From CBDBZL01 sp031399025 (GTDB lineage Bacteria > Pseudomonadota > Alphaproteobacteria > Sphingomonadales > Sphingomonadaceae): DNA of 64,000 nt. The stretch's first letter is position 1, and every line of letters starts with the position of its first letter. Made by a program: the position numbers and the translations under genes. The DNA lies in contig JANNOJ010000024.1 of NCBI GenBank assembly GCA_031399025.1, positions 1-64,000 on the forward strand, written 5' to 3'. This document shows positions 40,521-50,081 of this stretch, piece after piece. The notes beneath the pieces are model-generated. The model saw nothing but the letters and a program-made list of their open reading frames with translations, had not been told where the DNA came from and made no database searches.

Positions 40521-41858
40521 ATGTCGCGCTATACGCTCATCAAGGGCAGCTTCCCGATCATCAACACGGAGCCGGACGGCGACACCATTCGATTCCGCCC
40601 CGACGACCCGGCGATCGTCGAGGGGCTCGGGCCCGACGGCCAGCGGCCCCGCTTCAGCCAGGGCGGCACCCAGCTCAACGTGCGCTTCGAGGGCGTGGAC
40701 GCGCTCGAGACGCATTTCGCCGGCACCCGCCAGCAGGAGCGGTTCGGCGACCTTGCCGGATCGCGCATGCTGGAGCTGGTCGGCTTCACCTCGGTTACCC
40801 GCAACCGCCAGCGGGTGACCGGCGCCCAGCCGGAGACGCTGCGCGGGCACGTGCTCGCCAACACGCTCGACAGCTTCGGCCGGATGATCGCCTTCGTCTT
40901 CCCCACCGAGCATCCGGGCGTGGACGGATCGCGGGTGTTCCTCGATCTGCCGACGCTGGCGCAGAGCGTGAGCGCCATGCTGCTGGCCGAGGGCCTTGCC
41001 TACCCGGCGTTCTACACCACGCTGCCGGTCGATCTGAAGGACAACCTCAAGGCCCAGAGCAAACTGGTCCGCGAGCGCGCGATCGGGCTGTGGGCGCAGG
41101 ACGCTCCCAGCCTCGATCGCGCGGCTGAGGTGGCGGATTTGCGCGCGGCCGAGGAGCTCGTGATGTGGCCCAAGCTGTTTCGCCGGATGGCGAATTATTT
41201 CCAGTCCGGCCAGAGCGGGCTGGCCGGCTTCGACGCCTGGCTGCGGGAGGATCCGCGCAACCGCGACGATTACCTCCAGCTGCCCAGCGGCGAGATCGGC
41301 AACATGCACGATCTGGTGGCTATTGCAGGCAACACGATGCGCCTGCGCTTCCGCCCGGAGGATCTGGTGGTGCTGCCCGACAGCTTCGTGCCCGACCCCT
41401 CGCCATTGCCGACGCCGACCCCTGACCCTGACCCTGACCCTGACCCTGACCCCGACCCCGACCCTGACACTGACCCTGACACTGGCCCGGCTCCGGACCC
41501 GGATCAGGGGCAAGTTGGCGATCCGCTTCGGCTCGTCGCCGCGCTCGTCAATCCGGCGGGCGCCGACCCCGGGGTGGAGACGGTCACGATCATCAACCGC
41601 GCGGCCGCGGCCGCGGCCGTGGCGCTGGACGGTTGGCAGATCCGCGATCGCCAGCTCCACGCGTCCTTGCGCCAGGGCCAGCTCTTGTCCGGCACGCTCG
41701 CGCCGGGCGAGACACTGCGGATCGCGCTGCGCGCGCCGGTGCAGCTGGGGAATTCGGGCGACGAGCTGGTGCTGCTCGACCCGGCCGGGCAGGTGGTGCA
41801 GACGGCCCCCTTCACCAGGCAGGACGCCTCGGTGGAGGGCGTGACGCTGCTGTTCTAG
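40521..41858 (+). CDS. Staphylococcal-nuclease-like protein with Asp-Pro repeat and lamin-tail domain
   Basis: A 445-residue protein with three parts. Residues 1 to ~180 resemble the thermonuclease (SNase) fold: D-G-D-T near residue 20, V-R-F-E-G-V-D-A-L-E-T with the catalytic Arg and Glu, and a later Arg in D-S-F-G-R-M. Residues ~295-325 are an Asp-Pro repeat. Residues ~335-445 match a lamin-tail (LTD) domain: N-P-A-G-A-D-P-G-V-E-T-V-T-I, L-D-G-W-Q-I-R-D, L-A-P-G-E-T and Q-L-G-N-S-G-D-E. Bacterial LTD domains often occur with nucleases, usually secreted or surface-attached, but no signal peptide is visible here. Confidence 0.8.
   Translation: MSRYTLIKGSFPIINTEPDGDTIRFRPDDPAIVEGLGPDGQRPRFSQGGTQLNVRFEGVDALETHFAGTRQQERFGDLAGSRMLELVGFTSVTRNRQRVTGAQPETLRGHVLANTLDSFGRMIAFVFPTEHPGVDGSRVFLDLPTLAQSVSAMLLAEGLAYPAFYTTLPVDLKDNLKAQSKLVRERAIGLWAQDAPSLDRAAEVADLRAAEELVMWPKLFRRMANYFQSGQSGLAGFDAWLREDPRNRDDYLQLPSGEIGNMHDLVAIAGNTMRLRFRPEDLVVLPDSFVPDPSPLPTPTPDPDPDPDPDPDPDPDTDPDTGPAPDPDQGQVGDPLRLVAALVNPAGADPGVETVTIINRAAAAAAVALDGWQIRDRQLHASLRQGQLLSGTLAPGETLRIALRAPVQLGNSGDELVLLDPAGQVVQTAPFTRQDASVEGVTLLF
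41421..41480 (+). repeat. Ten tandem hexamers encoding Asp-Pro linker
   Basis: Ten 6-base units run without interruption: five CCTGAC, two CCCGAC, then CCTGAC, ACTGAC, CCTGAC. Each unit encodes Pro-Asp (or Thr-Asp). Slippage would change linker length by two residues per unit and keep the frame. The repeat covers residues about 301-320 of the nuclease protein. Confidence 0.9.
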
Positions 41859-41989
41859 GGTCTGCGTCCACCACCCGAACCGCTCGCCCGCGATCCGCGG
41901 CATGATCGGACGCGGGGGGGCCGTCCCCGCCCTCGCGTCCGCAGGCAGCCGGCGCCGGGAAAGCTGCTCGTCCACGACCTGGCCGCGGG

Positions 41990-43315
41990 CTAGTCGGGCA
42001 CTTCGCCGTTCGCTTCCAGCACCTTGCCCGCGAGGTAGAGCGAGCCGGCGATCAGCACCGGCCGGCCATCGTCGGGCAATTTCGCCAGCGCCTCCTCGAC
42101 ACTTCCCGCCCAGCCGGCGTGGGGCGGATATCCCGATGGGGTGTGCGCGTCGCTGCCCGGGATCGGCACCGCCGTGATGCTCGCAAGGAGCGGGCGCAGC
42201 GGGTCCATGATCGCGCCCGCGTCGCGGTTGGCGAGCATGCCGATGATCAGGTGCAGGCCTGGTCCGCTTTCCCGCCGCGGGTCGGCGGCAGCTGCGAAAT
42301 GGCGGGCGAGCGCCTGACCGGCATCGGCGTTGTGTCCGCCGTCGAGCCATACTTCGCGGCCCGGCGCCGGCGCGGTCAGCGGGCCGCTTCCCAGCAGCTG
42401 CAGGCGCGCCGGCCAGCGAGCGGCGCGGATCCCCTGGGCCATCGCCGCCGCGGTCACCTCGAGGCGGTCCTGGTGGCGCAGCATCGCTGCGGCCAGCGCG
42501 GCGTTGTCGGCCTGGTGCAGGCCCGGAAGCCGCGGACGAGGCAGGGCGAGCTCGCCGTGCCGGTCGCGATAGGCGATGCCGGCCATGTCCGCTTGGGCCC
42601 ACCAATCGCGCCCGCGCATGTGCAGCGGCGCGCCCGCCAGGCCGCAACGCAGGTCGATCTCGGCCGCCATCGCCGCGGGATAGGCCTGGGTCACCATCGG
42701 CGAACCGGGCCGGGCGATGCCCGCCTTCTCGAACGCGATCCGCACCAGCGGCTCCTCGGGCACGCCATCCTCGGGCACCAGCAGGAAGGCCTCGTGATCT
42801 ATGCCCAGCGAGGCGATGCCGCACGCCGCCGGCCGCTCGAGCACGTTGGTGGCGTCGAACCGCCCGCCCAGGCCGACCTCGATCACGCAGGCATCGGCGG
42901 GCTCGCGCGCGAAGGCGAGGAAGGTGGCGGCGGTGGTCACCTCGAAGAAGCTGGGGGAGAGGTCTTCCGCGGCGTCGAGCACCTCGGCGAGCAGCGCCGC
43001 GAGCAGGGCATCGGCAATGAGCGCGCCGGCAACCCGAATGCGCTCGTTGTAACGCACCAGATGCGGCTTGGTGGCGACGTGGACGGTGAGCCCCTCGGCC
43101 TCCAGCATCGCCCGCAGATAGGCGCAAGTGGAGCCCTTGCCGTTGGTCCCGGCGACGTGGAAGGTGGGCGGCAGGTGCAGCTGCGGATCGCCCAGCCGCG
43201 CCAGCAGCTCGCGGATGACGTCAAGCCCCAGCCGACCCTGCGGCAGCGAGAGCGCCGCCAGCCGATCGAGCTGTGCCTGCACCGCCGGGTCGCTCGAGGC
43301 GGCCAAATCCTTCAT
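41990..43315 (-). CDS. folC: Folylpolyglutamate/dihydrofolate synthase
   Basis: A 441-residue Mur-ligase-family enzyme adding glutamate to dihydropteroate or folates. The P-loop is H-V-A-G-T-N-G-K-G-S-T-C-A-Y-L, and E-V-G-L-G-G-R-F-D-A-T-N and L-D-G-G-H-N-A-D-A follow. It is the last gene of the trpF-trpB-trpA-accD-folC run, a common alphaproteobacterial arrangement, 31 bases after accD. Confidence 0.95.
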   Translation of the reverse strand: MKDLAASSDPAVQAQLDRLAALSLPQGRLGLDVIRELLARLGDPQLHLPPTFHVAGTNGKGSTCAYLRAMLEAEGLTVHVATKPHLVRYNERIRVAGALIADALLAALLAEVLDAAEDLSPSFFEVTTAATFLAFAREPADACVIEVGLGGRFDATNVLERPAACGIASLGIDHEAFLLVPEDGVPEEPLVRIAFEKAGIARPGSPMVTQAYPAAMAAEIDLRCGLAGAPLHMRGRDWWAQADMAGIAYRDRHGELALPRPRLPGLHQADNAALAAAMLRHQDRLEVTAAAMAQGIRAARWPARLQLLGSGPLTAPAPGREVWLDGGHNADAGQALARHFAAAADPRRESGPGLHLIIGMLANRDAGAIMDPLRPLLASITAVPIPGSDAHTPSGYPPHAGWAGSVEEALAKLPDDGRPVLIAGSLYLAGKVLEANGEVPD

Positions 43316-43346
43316 CGGTCCGCCCGCTCGGCCATGCGGGCGCTGC

Positions 43347-44195
43347 TCACGCCGCTTGGGCCGGCTGCAGGTAATCCAGCACCTGCGCCAGCGTCGCGCG
43401 CAGCTCCTTGCGGTGCACCACCATGTCGACCATGCCGTGCTTGTGCAGATATTCCGCGCGCTGGAAGCCTTCGGGCAATTGCTCGCGGATGGTTTCCTGG
43501 ATCACCCGCTGGCCGGCAAAGCCGATCAGCGCGCCCGGCTCGGCGATTTGCACGTCGCCCAGCATCGCGTAGCTGGCGGTGACGCCGCCGGTGGTCGGGT
43601 CGGTCAGCACCACCAGGTAAGGCAGGCGCGCCTGGCGCAAGCGGCGCACCATCACCGTGGTGCGCGGCATCTGCATCAGCGAGAGGATGCCCTCCTGCAT
43701 CCGCGCGCCGCCCGCCGCGGTGACGGCGATGAAGGCGCAGCGTTCTTCGGCGGCGCGTTGCGCGGCCTCGCAGAAGGCGGTGCCCACCGCCATGCCCATC
43801 GACCCGCCCATGAAGGCGAAATCCTGCACGCCGACGATGGCGCGGCGCCCCTCGATCGCCCCGCTCGCGGCGAGGAAGGCGTCACGGTGCGGGTTGGTCG
43901 CGCGCGCATGCTTCAGCCGGTCGGCGTAGCGCTTGGTGTCGCGGAAGCGGAGCGGATCCTCCTTGACCGACGGCTCGGGCAGCAGCTCGTACCCTTCGTC
44001 CATCAGCTGGTTCATCCGCGCCACCGCGCCGATCCGCCCGTGATAGTCGCAGCGCGGGCAGACATAGAGGTTCTCGGCGTGTTCCTTCGAGAACAGCATC
44101 TCGTTGCAGCTGGGGCATTTGACCCACAGATTGTCGGGCACCTCGCGCCGCTTGGCGAAGGGCAGCGAATTGCGAACGCGGGTCAGCCAACTCAT
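43347..44195 (-). CDS. accD: Acetyl-CoA carboxylase carboxyltransferase beta subunit
   Basis: A 282-residue subunit that transfers carboxyl from biotin to acetyl-CoA for fatty-acid synthesis. The N-terminal zinc ribbon is present as C-P-S-C and C-P-R-C 17 residues later. The carboxyltransferase core has F-M-G-G-S-M-G and T-A-A-G-G-A-R-M-Q-E-G. The start at 44195 (M-S-W-L-T-R-V-R-N) fits the family; the frame to 44444 is extended by non-family sequence. Partner accA is not in the window. Confidence 0.95.
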   Translation of the reverse strand: MSWLTRVRNSLPFAKRREVPDNLWVKCPSCNEMLFSKEHAENLYVCPRCDYHGRIGAVARMNQLMDEGYELLPEPSVKEDPLRFRDTKRYADRLKHARATNPHRDAFLAASGAIEGRRAIVGVQDFAFMGGSMGMAVGTAFCEAAQRAAEERCAFIAVTAAGGARMQEGILSLMQMPRTTVMVRRLRQARLPYLVVLTDPTTGGVTASYAMLGDVQIAEPGALIGFAGQRVIQETIREQLPEGFQRAEYLHKHGMVDMVVHRKELRATLAQVLDYLQPAQAA

Positions 44196-44415
44196 GCGCG
44201 CCGCCTTAGCGGCGGGGATCGCGTTTTGCGAGGGGCGGCGCAAGCGCCGGGCAGGCAAGTATCCCGCGCCCAGCGCCCGCCGGATACGAGCGCCTGTGCC
44301 GGCCGGATTGCGAGCGCCAAGGGCCTGCAATGTGGCCCGTCGAGGCGACGTTGCGGCGCGGGAACAGCTGTAATTGGGCGGCCCAGGGTGTCCGTCAGGC
44401 GACCGAGGGTGTCCG

Positions 44416-45210
44416 TCAGACGGCCACGTTCGCCTTGGCGCCATGCACAGCTGCAGCCAGGGAGGCAGTCAGCTCGCCAAGCTGGGCCGGCGCGCCGGTG
44501 CCATGCCGCGCCACGAGTTCGACCAGCGCGGAGCCGACCACCACGCCGTCCGCCACGCGGGCGATCGCCGCCGCCTGTTCGGGCGTGCGCACGCCGAAGC
44601 CGACCGCAACCGGCAGCGTCGTCGCCCGCTTGAGTCGCGCGACATTCGCCTCGATCGAGGCCATCACCGCCTGCTGCTTGCCGGTGATCCCCGCCACCGA
44701 CACATAGTAGAGAAACCCTGACGAACCGTTAAGCACGGTGGGCAGGCGGGAAGCGTCGGTGGTGGGGGTGGCCAGCCGGATCAGCGCGACGCCGGCGGCG
44801 CGCAGGGCCGGGCCGAGGTCCTGGTCCTCCTCGGGCGCGAGGTCGACGCAGATCACCCCGTCGACACCCGCCGCGGCCGCCTGGTCGGCGAACCATTCCG
44901 GCCCGCGCCGCACCATCGGGTTGGCATAGCCCATCAGCACCAGCGGCGTTTGCGGGTGGCGCTCGCGGAAGCCGCGGGCGAGGGCGAACACGTCGGCGGT
45001 CTTCGTGCCACCCGCGAGCGAGCGGATGTTGGCCGCCTGGATCGCGGCGCCATCGGCCATCGGGTCGGTGAAGGGCATGCCCAATTCGATCACATCCGCG
45101 CCGCCTTCGACCAGCGCGTCGAGATTGGCCGCGGTGTCGCCATCGCCGGCGGTGAGGAAACAGGCCAAAGCCGGGCGGCCCTTGGCGAAGGCGCCTGCAA
45201 GGCGGGTCAT
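44416..45210 (-). CDS. trpA: Tryptophan synthase alpha chain
   Basis: A 264-residue TIM barrel that cleaves indole-3-glycerol phosphate and hands indole to TrpB. Catalytic residues are seen as E-L-G-M-P-F-T-D-P-M-A-D-G (Glu and Asp). G-F-G-V-R-T-P-E binds phosphate. Its ATG overlaps the stop of the small membrane-protein gene by four bases (ATGA). Confidence 0.95.
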   Translation of the reverse strand: MTRLAGAFAKGRPALACFLTAGDGDTAANLDALVEGGADVIELGMPFTDPMADGAAIQAANIRSLAGGTKTADVFALARGFRERHPQTPLVLMGYANPMVRRGPEWFADQAAAAGVDGVICVDLAPEEDQDLGPALRAAGVALIRLATPTTDASRLPTVLNGSSGFLYYVSVAGITGKQQAVMASIEANVARLKRATTLPVAVGFGVRTPEQAAAIARVADGVVVGSALVELVARHGTGAPAQLGELTASLAAAVHGAKANVAV

Positions 45211-45400
45211 CTCTTACGCCGCTCCCGGTCCAACCGGGCCATGAAGCCCGCGACCAGGGCGAGCGGCATCCACAGCACCAGATCGTTCCGCCCGACGCCG
45301 GGCGTATCGGTGGCGATGAGCCGGAACAGGAGCACGGCGACAAGGTACAGGCCGGCAGTTCCAACCGCCCACGCCGCCGCTTCGCCAAGGAGCCTGGAGC

Positions 45401-45404
<4 letters not shown>
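45207..45404 (-). CDS. Small membrane protein encoded between trpB and trpA
   Basis: A 65-residue protein read from GTG at 45404. It has two hydrophobic segments (A-V-G-T-A-G-L-Y-L-V-A-V-L-L-F and L-V-L-W-M-P-L-A-L-V-A-G-F) and a basic C-terminus (R-L-D-R-E-R-R-K-R). Its start overlaps the trpB stop by four bases and its stop overlaps the trpA start by four bases, so all three should be translated in series. No family was recognised. The exact fit of both overlaps makes chance unlikely. Function is unknown. Confidence 0.7.
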
Positions 45405-46669
<1,265 letters not shown>

Positions 46670-46680
46670 TGCGGGGTCCT

Positions 46681-47328
46681 TCAGGACGAGCGGACCGCTT
46701 CGCAGAAGGCCCTGATCTTGTCGACATCCTTGACGCCGGGGGCGCTCTCCAGCCCGCTCGAGGCATCGACCAGCGGGGCGCCGGTCCGGCGGATCGCCTC
46801 GGCGACATTGCCCGGGGTGAGCCCGCCGGCCAGCCCCCAGTCCATCGCATGCGGGTAACCGGCCAGCAGCGACCAATCGAGCGTCAGCCCGTTGCCGCCG
46901 GGCAATGCGCCCGGCCCCGGGCGCGCGGGGGCATCGTACAGCAGCCGGTCGACCGCGCCGGCGAAGCGCCGCGCGCGCTCGAGCGAGGCCGCCTCCTTGA
47001 GGCCGACCGCCTTCCACACTTCCAGCGGCGTGTTGTCGCGGATCAGCGCCAGCCATTCGGGCGTCTCGCGGCCATGGAACTGGACCACGTCGGGCATCAC
47101 CGCGTCGATCGCGCGAGCGGTGGGCTCGGCCTCCAGGTTGACCAGCAGCAGCACCGCCTTGACCCCGCGCGGCAGCCGGGCCCTGAGCGCGCGCGCCTGG
47201 TCGAGCGCCACATGCCGCGGGCTCGGCTCGTAATGGACGAGGCCGATATGCGTCGCGCCCGCCGCCACCGCCGCATCCACCGTGGCGGGGGTCGACAGCC
47301 CGCAGATCTTGACCAGGGTTTTGGACAT
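46681..47328 (-). CDS. trpF: Phosphoribosylanthranilate isomerase
   Basis: A 215-residue TIM barrel of tryptophan synthesis. The N-terminus holds the catalytic Cys in V-K-I-C-G-L-S, and the phosphate-binding region is L-A-G-G-L-T-P-G-N-V near the C-terminus, with V-D-A-S-S-G-L-E-S after it. First gene of the trpFBA run; a large stem-loop precedes it. Confidence 0.95.
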   Translation of the reverse strand: MSKTLVKICGLSTPATVDAAVAAGATHIGLVHYEPSPRHVALDQARALRARLPRGVKAVLLLVNLEAEPTARAIDAVMPDVVQFHGRETPEWLALIRDNTPLEVWKAVGLKEAASLERARRFAGAVDRLLYDAPARPGPGALPGGNGLTLDWSLLAGYPHAMDWGLAGGLTPGNVAEAIRRTGAPLVDASSGLESAPGVKDVDKIRAFCEAVRSS

Positions 47329-47356
47329 GGCCCGCGCCCCTACGCGATCGGGCGAG

Positions 47357-47407
47357 CGCGGGGAAGGGGCGGGCCGAACCAGGCGCCCCGCCCGCCTCTT
47401 CCCCGCG
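47357..47407 (-). terminator. Large GC-rich stem-loop between SIMPLE-family gene and trpF
   Basis: Arms at 47357-47374 and 47390-47407 pair over 18 positions with one mismatch, around a 15-base loop. The structure begins a few bases after the stop of the upstream gene and ends 29 bases before the trpF start codon. No T-run follows, so it may be a factor-dependent or weak terminator, or a leader structure affecting trpF expression. No leader peptide rich in Trp codons was seen. Confidence 0.5.
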
Positions 47408-47409
47408 AG

Positions 47410-48228
47410 TCAGGGCGCCAGTTCGTACAACACCGTCACGTTCGCCGTCATCTGCAACTCGCCAGGCTGCACGGGCGAGGGTGGCGGCGGTGGCGGTGGC
47501 CCGCCAGTGGTGGTGATGCGCTGGGCGAACAGCACCGGCGGCGGGCCGTAATAGCCGCCGCCCTCGCTGATCGAGAGCACGCGCACGATCCGCAGGCCCG
47601 CCGCCCGCGCGTAGAGCTCGGCGCGCTGGCGGGCGGTGGTCATCGCCGCCAGCCGCGCCTCGTCGAGCGCCGCCTCCTGGTCGTCGAGCTGAAAATTGGG
47701 TCCGTTCACCTGGTTGGCGCCCGCTGCCACCAGCGTGTCGACCACCGTGCCGTAATCCTCCAGCTCGCGCTGGCGCACCGAGACGCTGTTGGTGGCCGAA
47801 TAGCCTATGATCTGCGGCACCTGCTGCTCGGGCGGCGGCGGGATGTAGGGCCGCCCCGAGGACTGCGCCGCCAGCATCGCGTCGCGCGCCGGATCGGCAT
47901 AGATCGGGTTGAGGCTGAGATTGCTGGTCTGGATGTCGCGCTCGGCGATGCCGGCGCGCCCGAGCGCCGCGATCACCCCGGTCATCGCCCGCGCATTGGC
48001 CTCCAGCGCCGCCCCGGCATCGGTGCCCTGCGTGGTGACGCCGGCGGTGAAGATGGCCAGGTCGGGCGCCGCGAAGGACCGGCCCTCGACGTTGACGGTG
48101 AGCAGGGTGTTGCCCGCCGCGATATTCACCGGCGGGGCGACCTGCGCGGCGGACGGCGCAGCCGGGAGGAGGCCGGCGATGGCCACGAGGGAGGCGCAGG
48201 CCAGGCGCAGCGGCAGGGTTGAGCTCAT
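47410..48228 (-). CDS. SIMPLE (DUF541) family exported protein
   Basis: A 272-residue protein with a signal peptide (L-A-C-A-S-L-V-A-I-A-G-L-L-P-A-A-P-S-A-A-Q) and the DUF541/SIMPLE domain: V-E-G-R-S-F-A-A-P-D-L-A-I-F, then I-Q-T-S-N-L-S-L-N-P-I-Y. Members are periplasmic or surface proteins, some linked to oxidative stress. A Pro-run lies near the C-terminus. The start at 48228 is chosen because GAGGAG stands six bases before it, whereas it abuts the earlier ATG at 48234. Confidence 0.85.
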   Translation of the reverse strand: MSSTLPLRLACASLVAIAGLLPAAPSAAQVAPPVNIAAGNTLLTVNVEGRSFAAPDLAIFTAGVTTQGTDAGAALEANARAMTGVIAALGRAGIAERDIQTSNLSLNPIYADPARDAMLAAQSSGRPYIPPPPEQQVPQIIGYSATNSVSVRQRELEDYGTVVDTLVAAGANQVNGPNFQLDDQEAALDEARLAAMTTARQRAELYARAAGLRIVRVLSISEGGGYYGPPPVLFAQRITTTGGPPPPPPPSPVQPGELQMTANVTVLYELAP

Positions 48229-48375
48229 GGACATCTCCTCCAACATCGACGCTGCATCATGCGCCGCCGCCCGCTTGCTCGGGGCTGAATGTGGCCTGGG
48301 CACGATGAAGCGCTCCGTGCCTCGATCGGCGGCCGGGCCTGGAACCCCTTCGCCCTGTTCCGGGTTGTTGATGGC

Positions 48376-48501
48376 ATGGACAAGCTCACTTCCTTCCTCG
48401 AACGGCGCAGCCTGCGCGAGGTGGCGCTGATGGCGGTATCCGCCGGCGGTGCCGCGCTTGCGCTGGCTCTCACCCTCGGCAATCCCCTCGCGCTGATCTA
48501 G
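48376..48501 (+). CDS. Possible small membrane protein
   Basis: A 41-residue frame starting M-D-K-L-T-S-F-L-E-R-R-S with one hydrophobic segment (A-V-S-A-G-G-A-A-L-A-L-A-L-T-L). It lies in the gap between the SIMPLE-family gene and the VOC gene, on the opposite strand, and overlaps the VOC stop by four bases. An in-frame ATG exists at 48289. No clear ribosome site and no known family, so this may be chance. Confidence 0.3.
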   Translation: MDKLTSFLERRSLREVALMAVSAGGAALALALTLGNPLALI

Positions 48502-48878
48502 CGGCCGGCCGGCGGGCCGGGGTGCTGGATCAGCCGCAGCAGGCTGCCATCCTCGTCGACGAGGTAGGCGATCGTCAGGCCGCTCGGCTCGCGTCGCGGC
48601 GGGGTGAGGCGAGGGATCGCGCGCTCACCACGCTCGACGCCCGCCGCCTCGCATTGCGCCACCATCGCGGCGAGGTCATCGAGGCGGATGCAGCAGCCGA
48701 AATTGCTCTGCGCCGGATCGAGGTCCGGCCACGGGAAGAACTCCAGCCAGATGTCGCCGCGCGTCAGGATGAGCCAATAGTCCGCCCGGAACAGCCGCCC
48801 GAAGCCGAGCGCGCCGTAGAACGCCTCGGTGGCATCGAAGTCGCGGCTGGGCAGGTTGGGTGTGGCGAAATCGGCCAT
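48498..48878 (-). CDS. VOC family protein, bleomycin-resistance-like
   Basis: A 126-residue vicinal-oxygen-chelate fold protein similar to bleomycin-binding proteins: L-P-S-R-D-F-D-A-T-E-A-F-Y near the start and I-A-Y-L-V-D-E-D-G-S-L-L-R-L-I near the end. Such proteins either sequester a drug or act as glyoxalase-type enzymes. The start at 48878 is eight bases after the pyrF stop, so it is probably in the same operon. Resistance function is not implied. Confidence 0.8.
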   Translation of the reverse strand: MADFATPNLPSRDFDATEAFYGALGFGRLFRADYWLILTRGDIWLEFFPWPDLDPAQSNFGCCIRLDDLAAMVAQCEAAGVERGERAIPRLTPPRREPSGLTIAYLVDEDGSLLRLIQHPGPPAGR

Positions 48879-48886
48879 CGCGGTGC

Positions 48887-49576
48887 CTAGAGCGTCGCCT
48901 CGATGGCGCGGGCGGCAGCCAGCGGATCGTCGGCCCGGCTGATCGGCCGGCCGATCACCAGCACGCTCGCGCCCTCGTCCCGCGCCTGGCGCGGGGTGAC
49001 GATGCGCTTCTGGTCGGCGGCGCCATCGCCGGCCTTGCCGGGGTCGACCGGGCGCAGGCCGGGAACGACCAGAAAGCCCGCCTTCCATTGCCGATGGACT
49101 TGGGCGACCTCGCTTCCCGAACATACGATCCCGTCGAGCCCCGCCAGTTCGGCCAGCTCGGCCAGGCGCAGCACATGCTCGGCCGGGGTGCCGGCGACGC
49201 CGATGCGGATCAGGTCACGCTCGTCCAGGCTGGTGAGCATGGTCACCCCCACCACCCTGGTGTGCTCGGGAGCGGCGGCCTTGGCGTCCTCCATCATCGC
49301 CCGTCCGCCCGCGGCATGGACCGTGACGATCGCGGGCTCGAGCACCCGAATGGCCTGCATCGCGCCAGCCACGGTATTGGGAATGTCGTGCAGCTTCAGG
49401 TCGAGAAAGATAGGCAGGCCCAAATGGGCGATCTCGTGCACCCCATGGGCGCCGTGCGCGCAGAAGAACTCCAGCCCCAGCTTGAACCCGCCGACATGCC
49501 CCTTGACCCGATGCGCCAGCGCCTTGGCGGCGTCGAGCTGCGGCAGGTCCAGCGCCAGGTAAACAGGGTTGCTCAT
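48887..49576 (-). CDS. pyrF: Orotidine 5'-phosphate decarboxylase
   Basis: A 229-residue TIM-barrel enzyme making UMP. The catalytic core D-L-K-L-H-D-I-P-N-T-V is present with its Lys and Asp residues, and L-V-I-G-R-P-I-S-R binds the phosphate. The start at 49576 (M-S-N-P-V-Y-L-A-L-D) matches the family; the frame continues upstream without family similarity. Located between the LapA-domain gene and the VOC gene. Confidence 0.95.
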   Translation of the reverse strand: MSNPVYLALDLPQLDAAKALAHRVKGHVGGFKLGLEFFCAHGAHGVHEIAHLGLPIFLDLKLHDIPNTVAGAMQAIRVLEPAIVTVHAAGGRAMMEDAKAAAPEHTRVVGVTMLTSLDERDLIRIGVAGTPAEHVLRLAELAELAGLDGIVCSGSEVAQVHRQWKAGFLVVPGLRPVDPGKAGDGAADQKRIVTPRQARDEGASVLVIGRPISRADDPLAAARAIEATL

Positions 49577-49637
49577 CGGCCAGCCGGTATGGCGCAGGCG
49601 ATCACACGAGCGATCATATGGGCCATCATCCCGGCAG

Positions 49638-49991
49638 TCACACCGGTGGCGGGGTGGACAGGCCCGACGGCCGCTCGCGGGCCAGCCGCTCCTCCTCCAG
49701 CCGGGCGCGCTCGGCCCTCTGCGCGGCCGCCGCCTGCTCGGCCTGGAGGCTATGCACATTAGCCTCGAGCGAATGGATCCGCCGGCGCAGCTGCCACTTG
49801 TTGGCGCGGTGGACGAGCCACATCGGCACCAGGCCGATCAGGAACGAGACCACCACGATCGCGGGGATCTTGGTGTCGACCACCAGCCCCTCCCAGATCC
49901 GGACGGTCACCGTGGGCGCCCAATTGCCGATCGAGAACAGCAGCAGGGCCGCGAGCAGCACCACCCAGATGACAGTCCTGACGATTTGCAT
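49638..49991 (-). CDS. LapA-domain (DUF1049) inner-membrane protein
   Basis: A 117-residue protein with two membrane helices (I-W-V-V-L-L-A-A-L-L-L-F and A-I-V-V-V-S-F-L-I-G-L-V-P) and a cytoplasmic coiled-coil-like tail (A-E-Q-A-A-A-A-Q-R-A-E-R-A-R-L-E-E-E). This is the lipopolysaccharide assembly protein A domain layout. In alphaproteobacteria it commonly sits next to pyrF and trpF, as here. Confidence 0.8.
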   Translation of the reverse strand: MQIVRTVIWVVLLAALLLFSIGNWAPTVTVRIWEGLVVDTKIPAIVVVSFLIGLVPMWLVHRANKWQLRRRIHSLEANVHSLQAEQAAAAQRAERARLEEERLARERPSGLSTPPPV

Positions 49992-50081
49992 GAGCTCGCG
50001 CGTCCTTCCGCCTGCCGTCGCGCGACGCTAGGCCCGTTGGCAGCGAATGGGAAGGGTGCGGGGCCGCGTCCGCCCGGCCGA

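Noticed and set aside
41408..41490. Tandem hexamers as a possible CRISPR or minisatellite array
   Set aside because: Units are only six bases, have no spacers and are in frame within a protein as Asp-Pro codons.
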